64,000 bases of DNA from positions 372,001-436,000 of the forward strand of contig JAHQRK010000025.1 of assembly GCA_019828595.1 (NCBI GenBank). The letters run 5' to 3'. A model generated the notes under the pieces. That model saw only the letters and a list, made by a program, of their open reading frames with translations, was not told the DNA's origin and did no database searches. Positions 50,076 through 60,776 of this stretch are shown here, piece by piece (within the stretch, counting starts at the first letter, position 1; the number at the start of each line of letters is the position of its first letter). The stretch comes from Aphanomyces cochlioides. Lineage: Eukaryota; Oomycota; Saprolegniomycetes; Saprolegniales; Verrucalvaceae. The position numbers and the translations under genes are program-made.

Positions 50076-51263
50076 GTCCTCACTTCGATTTGAAGCCTCT
50101 GGCGCTGAATTTTCAAGCGTGAATTGAATTCTCCATGCTGGAGTTTATGACATGTCTAGCACGTGGAGGAGGACAACGTGCAAATTTTATATCTGATTGG
50201 ATTGTGTGTGCACATGAGAGCCGACACGTGATTCCAAGATGGCATTATAGCACTTCGACGACGAAGTTTGAATCGAAGCCTCTCATCAATCCATTCTACA
50301 CGACGAGTTGATTCATTTCAAAATTGATGCCACGACGACGAAAATGAAGCTTGGGATGAGCTGTCGATGGCTAAAACTTGCACGTCGCACAGGGGATTTG
50401 ACTGAATGGGCTGTCTATCGTTTTAGCTTCGCTTACCAGAATGCATCATGTGTAGCTACTTCTACTTTGACGGTAACGTTAGTTTCGTTCTGTCAATCGA
50501 TTCAATCAAACCTCGGCCGCGAGAAAGCGACCTCGTTGTAAAGCAGCATTCTCTGAAGTGGGATATCCTTGGGGTATGGTTGGACATGACAGGAGGAGGG
50601 GGATGCAACTCTGGCTTGGAGGCTCGTACAAGATTGATTAGAAACCATTTCGCTGGAAATCAAGACAAATGCCAAGGCGTGGTGGGTTGCGGACTCGTTT
50701 TCAATCCCAAACATCGTGCAAAGTTTGATAACACTACGATGAAAACGACCAAACACTGCCAACAAAGAATGGCTCGATCGATCAAGTTGTACTTAGTTGT
50801 TACTGTCGATTGTGCACAAATCAAAGACAGACGGGTATGGAGGGGAGGCAAATAGGCCGCTGAGTGATTAGCATGCGACTCTTTCTAGTATACTTGGGAG
50901 CGACATAGGGAAGATTCCTCAAGTCAAAACTAATGGCGCACAAAATCTAAAGTTTTCTCTACGAGGAAAGAGGTGGATCGAACGTTGACCGAGTGCACTA
51001 AACAATTGCATAGTCCATCTCTTGCTGACCTGAAGGATTTGATTTGAAACCCCAAAAGACCAACCGAAAAACAGATTCCAGTCTCATACTGAAGAGACTG
51101 AAATCTGTGTGTGATAGAAGCTCTATCATACAATGCGCCGCTGAGGAAATTAATGCAGACAAATTCTATCGTTGTCGCATACTAGTATTCGATATGATCT
51201 CACGCTAATGCCGAGTGGGAAAGAAAGGCTCCCTTACAAGAGTGATGGTGATGAGGAAAAAAC
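50076..51263. other. No supported gene
   Basis: Open frames of up to about 135 codons (50448-50855) show no recognisable domain and no convincing coding pattern. The tRNA-Ala fragment follows at 51264. Confidence 0.3.
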
Positions 51264-51309
51264 TGGAGACGCCGGGGATTGAACCCGGGGCCTTCCGCAT
51301 GCAAAGCGG
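51264..51309 (-). tRNA. tRNA-Ala(UGC), 3' part, split gene
   Basis: On the minus strand this holds the anticodon stem-loop (CCGCTTTGCATGCGG, anticodon TGC), variable loop, T arm with GGTTCAATCC and the 3' acceptor strand CGTCTCC plus discriminator A. The 5' part lies at 51853-51895. Together they make 72 nt. The acceptor stem then contains G3:U70, the main alanine identity pair. As it stands the gene is interrupted and should not give a tRNA. Confidence 0.8.
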
Positions 51310-51852
51310 TTAACTGAGTATATTAAAGAATTAATATGGCCCAAAAGGGCCGCAAACTAGACTTTCGATTTTGGCTTCATAGGTCGCATAATAAATATGT
51401 GTTGCGAAATGTGACCTTGGAAGGTTCTTGTGGAAAATCGTCCAGTGTTGCTTAACCGAAATAGACTTGGGTGTGGGGTAATTTGGAGGAACCATGGCAG
51501 AAAGAAAATGTTGCATGGCGATTCAGGCTGTGAAAAAATTCAACAGTATAGAGAAGAGCCATACAAGCAACTTTCTTTTCATGACCATCTTGATCCGAGT
51601 TGGTGGTGGCGAGATACGAGGCAATTTCGGGTTGACTGTGGAGGACTTGAAAATTTGTATACAAAAGTCTTGATAAAAATTCCAAGTGGAGGTACGCAGT
51701 GAAAAAGGCCAAGTGAATAAAAGCTTGAGTTGGGGTCGATCCATGAATAAATAAATCGACAGGAGAGGAAGGCCAAAAATTGACAAAAGGGTCGAAACAG
51801 AGTAAAATCAGGCCCAAGGAAAATAAATTGGCAAGAGGTAGGAGCCCAAAAA
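51310..51852. mobile_element. 543-bp insert in the tRNA anticodon arm, 17-bp duplication
   Basis: TTCCGCATGCAAAGCGG occurs at 51293-51309 and 51853-51869, directly repeated on both sides of the insert. The insert has no terminal inverted repeats and no long poly-A tail. A 90-codon open frame inside shows no known domain. The long duplication fits a retroposon (SINE or 5'-truncated LINE) or an att-like site of a tyrosine recombinase; I cannot decide. Confidence 0.65.
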
Positions 51853-51895
51853 TTCCGCATGCAAAGCGGACGCGCTACCACTGCGCTACACCCCC
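51853..51895 (-). tRNA. tRNA-Ala(UGC), 5' part, split gene
   Basis: Minus-strand GGGGGTGTAGCGCAGTGGTA is the 5' acceptor strand and D arm with an A box. It runs into a second copy of the anticodon stem-loop (51853-51869), which is the target duplication of the insert. Confidence 0.8.
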
Positions 51896-52873
51896 TCGGA
51901 GGTATCCCCCTCGTCACACCCCACAGCCAGCTTTTTTCGGCACTCCAAGCGACACGCTGGCGACTCCACAAAAGCAGAGCCGACTTGGAAAAAAGTCTTC
52001 GCGCTTCTCTTCCTTGAACGCCTTGGACGCCTTCTTCTCAAAAGCCAGCCGAATCAAACCACGAGCAGAAAGACGGGTGATGCCCTGCGTCCCGACACTC
52101 ACGAAGGGACGGAGATTTGACCGTTCGCTATTCGCTCCAGCTGGCTCTTGTTCTTGAACGCCTTGAATCTTGTCTTCCTTGAAGCCCATCGCCTTCTTCA
52201 GCCATCGTGTATCGCGGTCGCACCCATCGCACCCATGGCAGATCGCACCCACGGCAAGTCGCACCCACGGCAAGTCACACGAGTGTCGGCATAGCAAGCG
52301 GCAAAAACACGGCAGCACGGACACGGTAGCGGCAACAACGACACGGCACAGCAAGCGGCAACAACGACACGGCACAGCAAGCGACCACAGCAGCACAACA
52401 CGACCACGAACAGCAACATCAGCGGCCAAACGAAGCAGCAGAGCGACAGCATCACGGCGGCATGGCAGCGGCAAAATTGAAAAATGGCCAAGGAACTTTT
52501 CAAAACATCCTCAAGGAAGTTCTCCGCCACTCAAATTTTCAAGTCCGGCAAGAAAAAAATCCAGTGAACTTCCTCTGGCAAGACCGTACAAACATCAAGA
52601 CACGATCAACGACCCAAGAAATGCGACAACAAGGCACCCATGACGACTGCACAATCGACGGTGACGCAACAACGTTCAACGACGATGGCACTTTGCGACA
52701 AGAAAATATCCAATGGAAGATTAGTTCACACATCATCTGGTGCCAATGGTCCTGTCCAAGATTAGTCAAAGCAACATGTGGACGTTCTGAAGCCAGTCCA
52801 AGATTACTCCACACCCATCTGACGTCGAAGACAAGACAAGTCTGTCCCATGTCCACATCACCCAAGACCATTC
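51896..52873. other. Minisatellite-rich region, possible LINE start
   Basis: From about 52215 to 52280 a GCACCCACGGCAAGTC-like unit repeats. From about 52290 to 52470 units of GCGGCAACAACGACACGGCA recur with variation. These produce long spurious frames on both strands. After 52490 the composition changes toward that of the LINE that follows. Confidence 0.45.
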
Positions 52874-54752
52874 ATGTTGTTACACGACATGAAGACCACA
52901 ATCGACAGCACATGCGACGTGTCAAGAAGCCAACTTTTACCTGTATCAACTGATACATTAAACGAAAACCAGAGCATTATTCCACACCCAAAGCTGAATA
53001 TGGTGGACAGTGGCGTTCCCATCCGATACCTTGGCATTCTCTTGGGTCACAAACTGGACTCCCAACTACAATTGAACAGTATCTCAGATACGTTCTATAG
53101 GACCTTTGTGGAGTGGGGATGTCGGGCACGCACGCTCAAAGGACGTCGCCTCATTGTAAATACGATGGTTCTATCGAAATTATGGCACTACACGGCTGTG
53201 ATACCCGTACCTCCGGAATTAGTCAACAAATGGCAAACCATGGTGGCTAAATACATCCTGGGACGGCGTGTCCACAAGGACGACAAATATATTGCACCTA
53301 CCAATTATGGTCTCGCGTACAATAAAGCCATTGGACTCCGTATGCCTCACATAGCATCACAAATTCGGACACAACGATTACAAAGGTTGCAGCTGCTTAT
53401 GGCGTCGGAGCTCATGAATGAAGAGCTATGGCCAATCCTTCCAAAAGAGATGTGGATTCGGTGCACGAAGCCCTACTGCAGACTCACAACATGGGATATG
53501 TTGCATTACGTCCCGAATATAAGGACAAAGCTGATCCAACTCAACTCGTTATCACCCTTTTGGCTCGATGTGTGGACAGAATGGGGGAGAACCACATACA
53601 CTTCTCTTTGGCCGGTGCAGCCCACATTTACACAACTGGTCAATATGCCAATTTGGCTACAGCGACATCCACTCTTCCTGGTTCCAACGGAGGATGCAGA
53701 CACTAGTCTTGCCATTGCTTTGAGGAATCATCGTGGATGGTACTGTCATTTAGCAGAATGGGGGCTATGCACACTAAAGGACTTTCTCACTGCAGACCGC
53801 AAATGGCCCTCACCTGTTGAATTTGCGATTAGAATGGAAGACTATATAGCGGTGTATGATTGGCGGGAGCCCAGACCAACATCGTTTGACAGATTTTACT
53901 CCTTGCTTACAAAGCTTGCAACAAATATATGGCATGTTGGAAGGTACACATTGATGGACGCAGTGTCAATACAGTCTGAAAACGTACTGCCGTTTCAAGC
54001 ACTGCACAAGAAAAAGGCACTCCCCTTCCACCTGTGGCCAAAATCACTAGTAAAGAAGGCCTGTTTTCACGCTCCTCCCCTGGACAAAAGACACCCCATG
54101 CGCTCGGACGATAGAGACAGTACAAACAAAATTCGAGCGTACATCCAACACACAATTTCACCACTCCTCGCATTGACCTTGCCAATCCAAGCAGATGTGT
54201 GGTGGCGTATACTATATCGCATGTTGCCAACCAACTACTCCTTCTTCTTCCTACCAAATCCCCGACATTTTGGAATGTACATACCCTAACTGCAAAGAAG
54301 TGGAAACGATGAAACATGTACTTCTCGAATGCAAGCACGTTGCACCAATTTGGGCATGGCACTCCGCACCATGGCGACAATTTAAGGTGGGTTTTACTTG
54401 GAACTTGCTCGTCAATTTGGATTCGTTCACAGTGGCTCGGTCATGGCAGAATTTGTCGTCAGCAATACAGAAGCTCTGGGTCCTGCTGGCGGGAGCTCTA
54501 CTTCACACTCTGTGGACCTGCAGAAACCAATCAAAGTTCGAACACAAGCCTCCACCATTTCGACCAGCAATTCAACACAAGACGTTACTGCAATGGAGTG
54601 CCAGCGTCAGACGTCTGTTACGTCAAACGCAGGGCGATGATTTAGAAACAACCCACCTTCATCGTGCTCTCATTCAACTCTGTCAGCATGACAACTACAG
54701 TTGGTTCAAGAAACAATATCCCAGGGCATTCAGTATATCCACTCAACCATGA
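52874..54752 (+). pseudogene. LINE reverse transcriptase, 5'-truncated, frameshifted
   Basis: The translated part starts inside the reverse transcriptase: GVPIRYLGILLGHKLD and LKGRRLIVNTMVLSKLWHY match the region after the catalytic palm of non-LTR elements. A long C-terminal region ends in WWRILYRMLP. A frame change at about 54255-54280 leads to a zinc knuckle, CTYPNCKEVETMKHVLLECKH, the zf-RVT signature, and WTCRNQ. The catalytic FADD motif lies upstream and is missing, as expected for a 5'-truncated insertion. The 3' end is near 54790. Confidence 0.8.
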
Positions 54753-54957
54753 TCGAGAGACTTTATCCTCGAACACAATAACTTAATGTAAATTAGACAA
54801 GGAAAGTAGATAGGGGATAAATGTCAAATACACCCCGATTGAACAGTGCGCTACACCCCCCCACTTTCCTTTTTACCGTGTCCATCACACCCAAAGAAAG
54901 TACCACCGTCTCCTCAAGACACCGACCCGCAGGAACCCACGCTCTCGCCCAGCTACC

Positions 54958-57162
54958 ATGGCTTCTCTGTCGTCTACTCAAGACCTCACTCGTCGTGCCT
55001 GTCCTTCTCCGGCTTCTAAGACGCCCGCCGACCAAGGACTTCCACCGCTCGAATCGTCTCCCATCGACTGCGCTCAGCCAACCACGACGCTTCGTCAACA
55101 AGTCGGAACGCCAACTACAAGTCTGCAACAATCTCCAGTTATTCGACCAACTCCTCTCGAACCTACCGCTTGCCTTAGAACCCCGCTTGCCTGCGCTGCC
55201 GACGTGCCGACTGTGCCGGAGATGCAGGTTGGATCGACCATCGCCGACGATGAGCACAGCGTTGCCACTGCCGGGAATTCGCCTCTGCTTGATACCGTCG
55301 CTCGTGATGCCGGGGAGAGCATGCCTGCTGTCCTGGCTGGCACGACTGGGCCGTCGGCCGGTGGTGACCAAACCAGCGCTCTTGAGCCGCGGCCACTGAA
55401 TCCGGCAACGGAAGAGGATGAGCAAGAACTGGATCTTACTAAACCAATCATTGACGTCCATATGGAGAGCGCACCCATATCAGGAACACATCATCACGGC
55501 GATCCACCACGACCGATCCGTCGAGTGATCGACTTGACCAATCCACCCGAGTTAGCCGAAGGCAATACCATGCCCAAACGAAAAGATGACTCCCGACCGC
55601 CGACTTATGCGTCGGTGCTCAAGCAGTCTGCGGACAACACCACGCAGAGTGATGTGAAATGTTACTTATCTCGCCCGTCTCGTACCATGCTACTCAAGCT
55701 AATGGAGCTTGCAGAGAAGGATTTTACGACGGATGACGAAATGTTTGAAGCCATCCAGAACGCTTGGCCGTACCCAAAACGAGTTGGCACGGGTATATTC
55801 TGGATCGAAACATCAACAGCGTTGATCTCTGAAACCAACGATAAAATCATCAGAAGCATTATGAGCGACAACGGAGATAAACCGTGGATCTCACGCATGC
55901 CCGACTTTCTCCAGGTTAACAAAGCTAGAGGAGGGGACGTGGTTGTGACTGTTACCAGCGAGGAGACCAGATTGGCCATGCTTGGTCAAACTGTCTCTAT
56001 TCTCGGCACTGACTACAAGGTGTCAGCTCCCAAAGCATCAACGCACAAGACTTCTTCAAGTAAGAAGAAACAGAGTGGACCGGATGATCTCTATTATATG
56101 GACATCGTTGGCACACGATACAACTTCGACGCTCAGCTCTTGTTGAGAGGGCTCCGCAGACTTAAAACGAATCCTCTGTACGTTAGTGTCAAGTCTACAT
56201 ACGACTCCAAACACTACAGTACGGTCATGCACCCAAATATATGGAGAGTCTACTTCAACCAGAGCGAGCAACCACCAGCACTTCTTGTCAATGGACTTGT
56301 TGTGGACGAACTTGTTCTACAAGGGGTGCGTTATGGAGTCTTCGTGAAAAATTACGTCAAGCAAACAACCCCAAGGCAAGGCCGTGCCTCACAACACTGC
56401 ATTGACTTGGATAAACTTCTTCACAAAGGCAAAGATAATGGCACCAATGAGCCACCTGCCGAGATCAATATACAGAAACGCCAACGGCTTCCTTCGACTG
56501 AGTGTGATGGTATTCAAACACAAACGAAACAAACGGAAATCTCGGTGACCAACATAAACAGAGAGAGCTCTAACGTTGAGGAGGTGTCTGAAATCGTCGC
56601 CCCAGTTCCTAGCCTAATCGAGGGAGACAATTTCGGCGAATCCCAAACTGCGGGGGATGCTTTCCAATCCATGCTTGAAGACATGGAAGTGGAAGAATTT
56701 GTCCACCCAAAAAGACCACTGAAACTTACAACCAACAAACGCACGCGCGACGAAGCAGAGCTAAATAGCAACAAAGGATGGATAACATCCAATATGTTTG
56801 ATGCTCTTAGTGGGGTCGACATCCAGCCCAAGTTGGTCCAAATTCAACAGGATTCTTCTATTTATGCATACACCATGGAGATCACGCTTCCTACACCGGG
56901 AAAGTTTCATGGACGTACATCTATTCGTCGCATGCGACCGCGTCGCCACAGCATGGTATGGCATCCAAACAATTTAACCATGAGGCAAATCGAGACAGAA
57001 CTGGCCAAACTCAGCGACACTCAGGATGAGAACATAGCACGGGGACGTATTGAACAAGCCCTAGAGACAACGGAGGAAGAGGTTCGTCAACTCCTAGACA
57101 CAGCTCAAGCGGAAAATGGCCAATGTAGCATGCACACGAGCTTTGTTGTCCAACCCAAATGA
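54958..57162 (+). CDS. LINE ORF1-like protein, 734 aa
   Basis: The frame begins MASLSSTQDLTRRACPSP at an ATG. The first ~200 residues are Ser/Thr/Pro-rich and probably disordered. A folded middle region (about 210-500) contains LSRPSRTMLLKLMELAEKD and GTRYNFDAQLLLRGLRRL, comparable in place to the RNA-binding region of LINE ORF1 proteins, though no zinc knuckle is seen. The C-terminal part is charged. It overlaps the next frame by 47 bp. The function, binding LINE RNA, is by position. Confidence 0.6.
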   Translation: MASLSSTQDLTRRACPSPASKTPADQGLPPLESSPIDCAQPTTTLRQQVGTPTTSLQQSPVIRPTPLEPTACLRTPLACAADVPTVPEMQVGSTIADDEHSVATAGNSPLLDTVARDAGESMPAVLAGTTGPSAGGDQTSALEPRPLNPATEEDEQELDLTKPIIDVHMESAPISGTHHHGDPPRPIRRVIDLTNPPELAEGNTMPKRKDDSRPPTYASVLKQSADNTTQSDVKCYLSRPSRTMLLKLMELAEKDFTTDDEMFEAIQNAWPYPKRVGTGIFWIETSTALISETNDKIIRSIMSDNGDKPWISRMPDFLQVNKARGGDVVVTVTSEETRLAMLGQTVSILGTDYKVSAPKASTHKTSSSKKKQSGPDDLYYMDIVGTRYNFDAQLLLRGLRRLKTNPLYVSVKSTYDSKHYSTVMHPNIWRVYFNQSEQPPALLVNGLVVDELVLQGVRYGVFVKNYVKQTTPRQGRASQHCIDLDKLLHKGKDNGTNEPPAEINIQKRQRLPSTECDGIQTQTKQTEISVTNINRESSNVEEVSEIVAPVPSLIEGDNFGESQTAGDAFQSMLEDMEVEEFVHPKRPLKLTTNKRTRDEAELNSNKGWITSNMFDALSGVDIQPKLVQIQQDSSIYAYTMEITLPTPGKFHGRTSIRRMRPRRHSMVWHPNNLTMRQIETELAKLSDTQDENIARGRIEQALETTEEEVRQLLDTAQAENGQCSMHTSFVVQPK

Positions 57163-58318
57163 CATGCGTACTCTGGCATACCTTCATGCCTGGCATAGGT
57201 GGACCGTTGCTTCTACACTCCCACGAGTGACTACATTTAATGAAGCATTCGAATCAATATTTTCAATCAAGCCTACGCCAGAGTTCCTCCAGCATGCTTT
57301 TACAAATCATGCAACCATACAGGCGACAACTCCACCGACTCTCAATATCGACATATCAGAGGTGGAGCTTGCGCTCGCGCTCTTTGAAATCCTGTTAGCT
57401 ACACAAGCTGATCCCTATCTCAATGACGAAGCTTGGTTAGTCAGCATCACAAAGCATCCTGTCATTTGGCTGCCTGTGCATAACGCTCAAAATATGGTGG
57501 CCAATGATACACTATGGGGTATACTTCATTCATCAGTTGGACACGCATTGGTCTCGAACATGAGAAAAGCAATTCCAGGGGGTCTGCTGGAGGTGCTTGC
57601 CAGCTTGCAATCCCACAACTACGCCTACGAGAAGGGCGGCATGATGGCCTTCGTACCAGCGTCAGTGCCAACGTTGGATATGGTTCGCCCGTACCGAATG
57701 TAAGGCTCCTCAACGGCATATCTGCACAGACACCGATCTCAACCACAGGAAAACGCATACACGTCGCACATTACAACAGAACTATCTTTGTTGACCGTGA
57801 ACATAAATGACTTCAAGGATAATGGCCATCGGGTCATCTCTCAACTCATGTCCAGGCACACAATTGTCGCGATCCAGGAAACCAAACTGGCAAGCAAATT
57901 CCAATATGACAAGGTCTGTTTCCACCTTGACCATGTCCTTGGGGTTGGCAACTACTTTCTTGCAACTAACGATCATAGACACAGCTCTCTAACTGTGGAA
58001 GCAAGACGAAGCAGTGGCGTCATGCTTCTTTTTCAAAAAGACACACCAGGCTTCGAACATCTACAACATTTAGACCACCTGGATATATCAGACAGGTACA
58101 TGATTGTCCAGACGAAATGGGCCAATCGGGCAGTTTACTTCCACAATGTGTATGCTCCTGTGGAAAACGATTCTCGAGAAGCCTTCTTTGAAGAACTCCC
58201 AAGAGACTTCCCCTTGGACTCCATTCATATTGTTATGGGGGACTTCAATCTACCCATAGACCGTGACTTGGACTCTGCAACTGGTATCACAAACCATCAT
58301 AAGAGTAGACAGGAATGC
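57116..58318 (+). pseudogene. LINE ORF2 start with AP endonuclease, one stop, truncated
   Basis: One frame runs from 57116 through a TAA (57701-57703) to the Copia junction. The first 195 residues have no clear domain. After the stop, SLLTVNINDFKDNGHR, IVAIQETKLAS, YFHNVYAPVEND and IVMGDFNLPID follow, which are the substrate and metal-binding blocks of apurinic endonuclease-like LINE nucleases. The final His block and the reverse transcriptase are cut off by the Copia LTR. Confidence 0.8.
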
Positions 58319-58565
58319 TGTTGAGGAACGTGTCGCCAGTGTGCGCCAAATATTTGATCCCCCAATCAAATGTTTGGTGCACACACACGTCACTTAATCT
58401 AGCGTTCTCCATCGTCTCATTGGCGGCGGCCACACGCATTGCCGGCACGACTACACTGTCTACTTCAAGAACAAGCTTTCATTTTCACTTAGTTATGCAT
58501 ATACTCTAGTGTAGTCTTACATTTTAGTCTAACTTGATAATCTCACTTTCCATTTCACCTCAAGA
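58319..58565 (+). repeat. Copia 5' LTR (247 bp, boundaries inferred)
   Basis: TGTTGAGG at the start and CCTCAAGA at the end are near mirror images (CCTCAACA expected, one base changed). AATGC before 58319 would be the target duplication. The second LTR is outside the window, so the end is inferred. Confidence 0.6.
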
Positions 58566-58580
58566 GGTTCTGAGCCCCAC
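58566..58580 (+). other. Candidate Copia primer-binding site
   Basis: GGTTCTGAGCCCCAC directly follows the inferred LTR end. It is close to the complement of the initiator-tRNA anticodon arm (GGTTATGAGCCC), the half-tRNA type of primer known from Drosophila copia. A GCCGCCTC-rich stretch follows (58595-58660). Confidence 0.4.
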
Positions 58581-58787
58581 AACTCAGGACTAACCGCCTC
58601 GCCGCCTCTGCACCGCCTCCAAGCCGCCTCAGTCGCCTCGCCGCCTCGCCGCCGACCGCCTGACCGTTTCAAGAAACCAATCAAGAGCTACATTACAGTT
58701 TCGCCTGTTTCTCCTTTTGTGAGATATCGGGTCAGTACCATTGCGGGAAGAACTGTAAGTTTCTGATTGGCTGGCACTAAACTCCTA

Positions 58788-60321
58788 CAGTGGTGGAAGT
58801 AATGATATGCCACCCTGCAAATCCAGCTATATTGATGTTTTGATTGGTTATTAAAACGAGAAGTTTGCACCAATCAAAGCAACTAGTTTGTACTGGCTTC
58901 AGCTGACATTCCCGCGCACTCGGGTGGACAGATAGGCGCGAAAATGGCGGGAATAGATTTTTAAGCGGGAAATAATCATAGGCCACTTTTGCTCATTTGC
59001 TGTTTTGACTCGTTCAACTCAAGACTCACGCACCACAACTGGTATGCTGATGACCCAAATCCTTGCCCTCATGTGAGCAATCAATCTAGGTCTCAGTTCA
59101 TGCCCAAAGGCGACCCTTTGACGGACGACGAGAAGATCGAAATTCTCGTCCTCCGCCGTGAAGGCAAAACAATCTCGTACATAGCCAACGAGATCAAACG
59201 ATCTCGTGGTTGTGTGCGAGGCTTCCTACGTGATCCTGGGTCGTATGGAACGGCCCGATCAACAGGCCGCCGCCCAACTGTCGACGACGCCCTCCACCGC
59301 CGAATGATTCGAGCAGCGTGTACTGGAAAGTACACTGCTGCAGAACTAATCAAGCGCCATTCTCTTCTAGTTGGACCTCGTCGAGTCTGTCAGCTCCTCA
59401 ACAAGAGCTGCAGACTCAAGTTCAAGAAGCGACTTGCTGCGCCGATGATGACTCCAGCCCACAAAAAAGCCCGTGTGCTTTGGGCGTCTGAGGCGCGGGA
59501 CTGGGCTGACCAGTTCAATGAGATCATCTGGTCCGACGAGAAGAAATGGAACCTCGACGGACCGGATGGTTTCAATTATTACTGGGCAGACCTGTCTCGC
59601 CGCCGTGAGCACTTCTCGAAGCGCCAGAATGGCGGTGGGGGTGTCATGGTTTGGGGAGCATTTAGCTCCAAAGGCAAGTCTGATCTTGTCTTCCTTGAAG
59701 GCAAGCAAGATTCGGAAGCGTATATCGATACGCTTTCCAATTTTTTGCTGCCGTTTGCTCATTTCCATCACGGGAATGACTTTCGTTTCCAACAAGACAA
59801 CGCCTCGATTCACACGGCGAAGTCAGTTTCGGAATGGTTTGCGGAGCCCCATGTCTCGATTGAAACCATCAAGTGGCCAGCTAAGTCTCCGGACTTAAAT
59901 CCGATCGAGAACTTATGGGGGATTATGTCCCGAAGAGTTTACGACAACGGAAAACGACAATTTTCGAACAAGGCGGATCTGAAGGCTTGCATCCGTCGAG
60001 TTTGGGATGAGATCGACTTGTCTTTGTTGAAGAAACTCGTTGATAGCATGACTAGGCGATGCGAAATGGTTGTAGCTAGTCGTGGTTCAAAGATTAAGTA
60101 CTAATCAACATTTTCGTTGTGACTGGCATATCATTTTTTCTTTGGCCTTTATACATTCGTGCGTGTTGCTCGGTGAAAACTGAAGTTGTTGGTGCCGCAA
60201 GTACTTTCCTCGCTTGTGTATGATCAATTCACCACTGTGTATCATTCATTTAGTTATTGAGTTGATTTATCGATAGCTGCGAGTGATAAACCACACTGGC
60301 ATATCATTACTTCCACCACTG
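58788..60321 (+). mobile_element. Tc1-type transposon, intact, nested in Copia leader
   Basis: Inverted ends CAGTGGTGGAAGTAATGATA (58788 onward, mirrored to 60321) are perfect over 25 bp and flanked by TA (58786-58787, 60322-60323). The 1.53-kb element has one full transposase. It is the youngest layer of the nest. Confidence 0.9.
59100..60104 (+). CDS. Tc1 transposase (DD34E), full length
   Basis: The first in-frame ATG (59100, MPKGDPLTDDEKIEILVLRR) gives 334 residues, the usual Tc1 length. Two N-terminal helix-turn-helix units bind the ends (ISYIANEIKRSRGCVRGFL). The catalytic core has IIWSDEKKWNLDG, FRFQQDNASIH and WPAKSPDLNPIENLWG, giving Asp, Asp and Glu in DD34E spacing. There is no stop or frameshift, so the enzyme may be active. 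Confidence 0.95.
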   Translation: MPKGDPLTDDEKIEILVLRREGKTISYIANEIKRSRGCVRGFLRDPGSYGTARSTGRRPTVDDALHRRMIRAACTGKYTAAELIKRHSLLVGPRRVCQLLNKSCRLKFKKRLAAPMMTPAHKKARVLWASEARDWADQFNEIIWSDEKKWNLDGPDGFNYYWADLSRRREHFSKRQNGGGGVMVWGAFSSKGKSDLVFLEGKQDSEAYIDTLSNFLLPFAHFHHGNDFRFQQDNASIHTAKSVSEWFAEPHVSIETIKWPAKSPDLNPIENLWGIMSRRVYDNGKRQFSNKADLKACIRRVWDEIDLSLLKKLVDSMTRRCEMVVASRGSKIKY

Positions 60322-60340
60322 TAGTAGAGTTTGCCAATTT

Positions 60341-60730
60341 ATGAAGACACCCCTCGAAGAACTTGTTCCGAAGACCGTTTCGAACAAGCTCCGCAAGCAG
60401 CGCCAAGTCAAGGCCAAGAAGGACACACCTCTGAAAACGTCCTTTCGTCGCATTAACCCCGACTCGACGACCGATAAAGTCCTCCGCGACCTCATCGACT
60501 CTATCAAGCGTTCTCAACGTATTGCCAACTGCCTCGGTGGCCGGATCGCAAACGAATTTTCGGATCCCGAATTTCAACACATCGTTGAAGAAACCGAAGG
60601 CATTCTTTTGACTATCAAGCACACTCTTGAGTCCGCAGTGAACTTTGCCGAGGAGAAGTTTGAGAACAAACTCCACGAATTGTTGCATCGCAAGCTTCTT
60701 CCAGTTATCAAATCTCGCGGTTACAACTAA
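60341..60730 (+). CDS. Small ORF in Copia leader, 129 aa
   Basis: MKTPLEELVPKTVSNKLRKQ starts 18 bp after the Tc1 right end. The product is helical and basic at the N-terminus, with no known domain. It lies between the LTR and gag and is 46 bp before the gag start, so it belongs to the Copia or a derived upstream gene. The Tc1 separates it from the LTR promoter. Confidence 0.4.
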   Translation: MKTPLEELVPKTVSNKLRKQRQVKAKKDTPLKTSFRRINPDSTTDKVLRDLIDSIKRSQRIANCLGGRIANEFSDPEFQHIVEETEGILLTIKHTLESAVNFAEEKFENKLHELLHRKLLPVIKSRGYN

Positions 60731-60776
60731 TTTTGATTAATTAGTTTCATCCAATCACATTCATTGAACTTGAACC

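Larger units (their letters stand above)
54820..58318 (+). mobile_element. Second LINE, 5' part, cut by a Copia insertion
   Basis: Begins soon after the end of the first LINE. It has a long ORF1-like frame, then a frame with an AP-endonuclease domain that stops exactly where the Copia LTR begins at 58319. The reverse transcriptase part would lie beyond the Copia, outside the window. The 5' edge shares 14 bp with the tRNA-Ala 5' end. Confidence 0.75.

Noticed and set aside
51914..52643. Long open frames on both strands at 51.9-52.6 kb
   Set aside because: They come from GC-rich minisatellite units; the proteins are low-complexity and mirror each other on the two strands.
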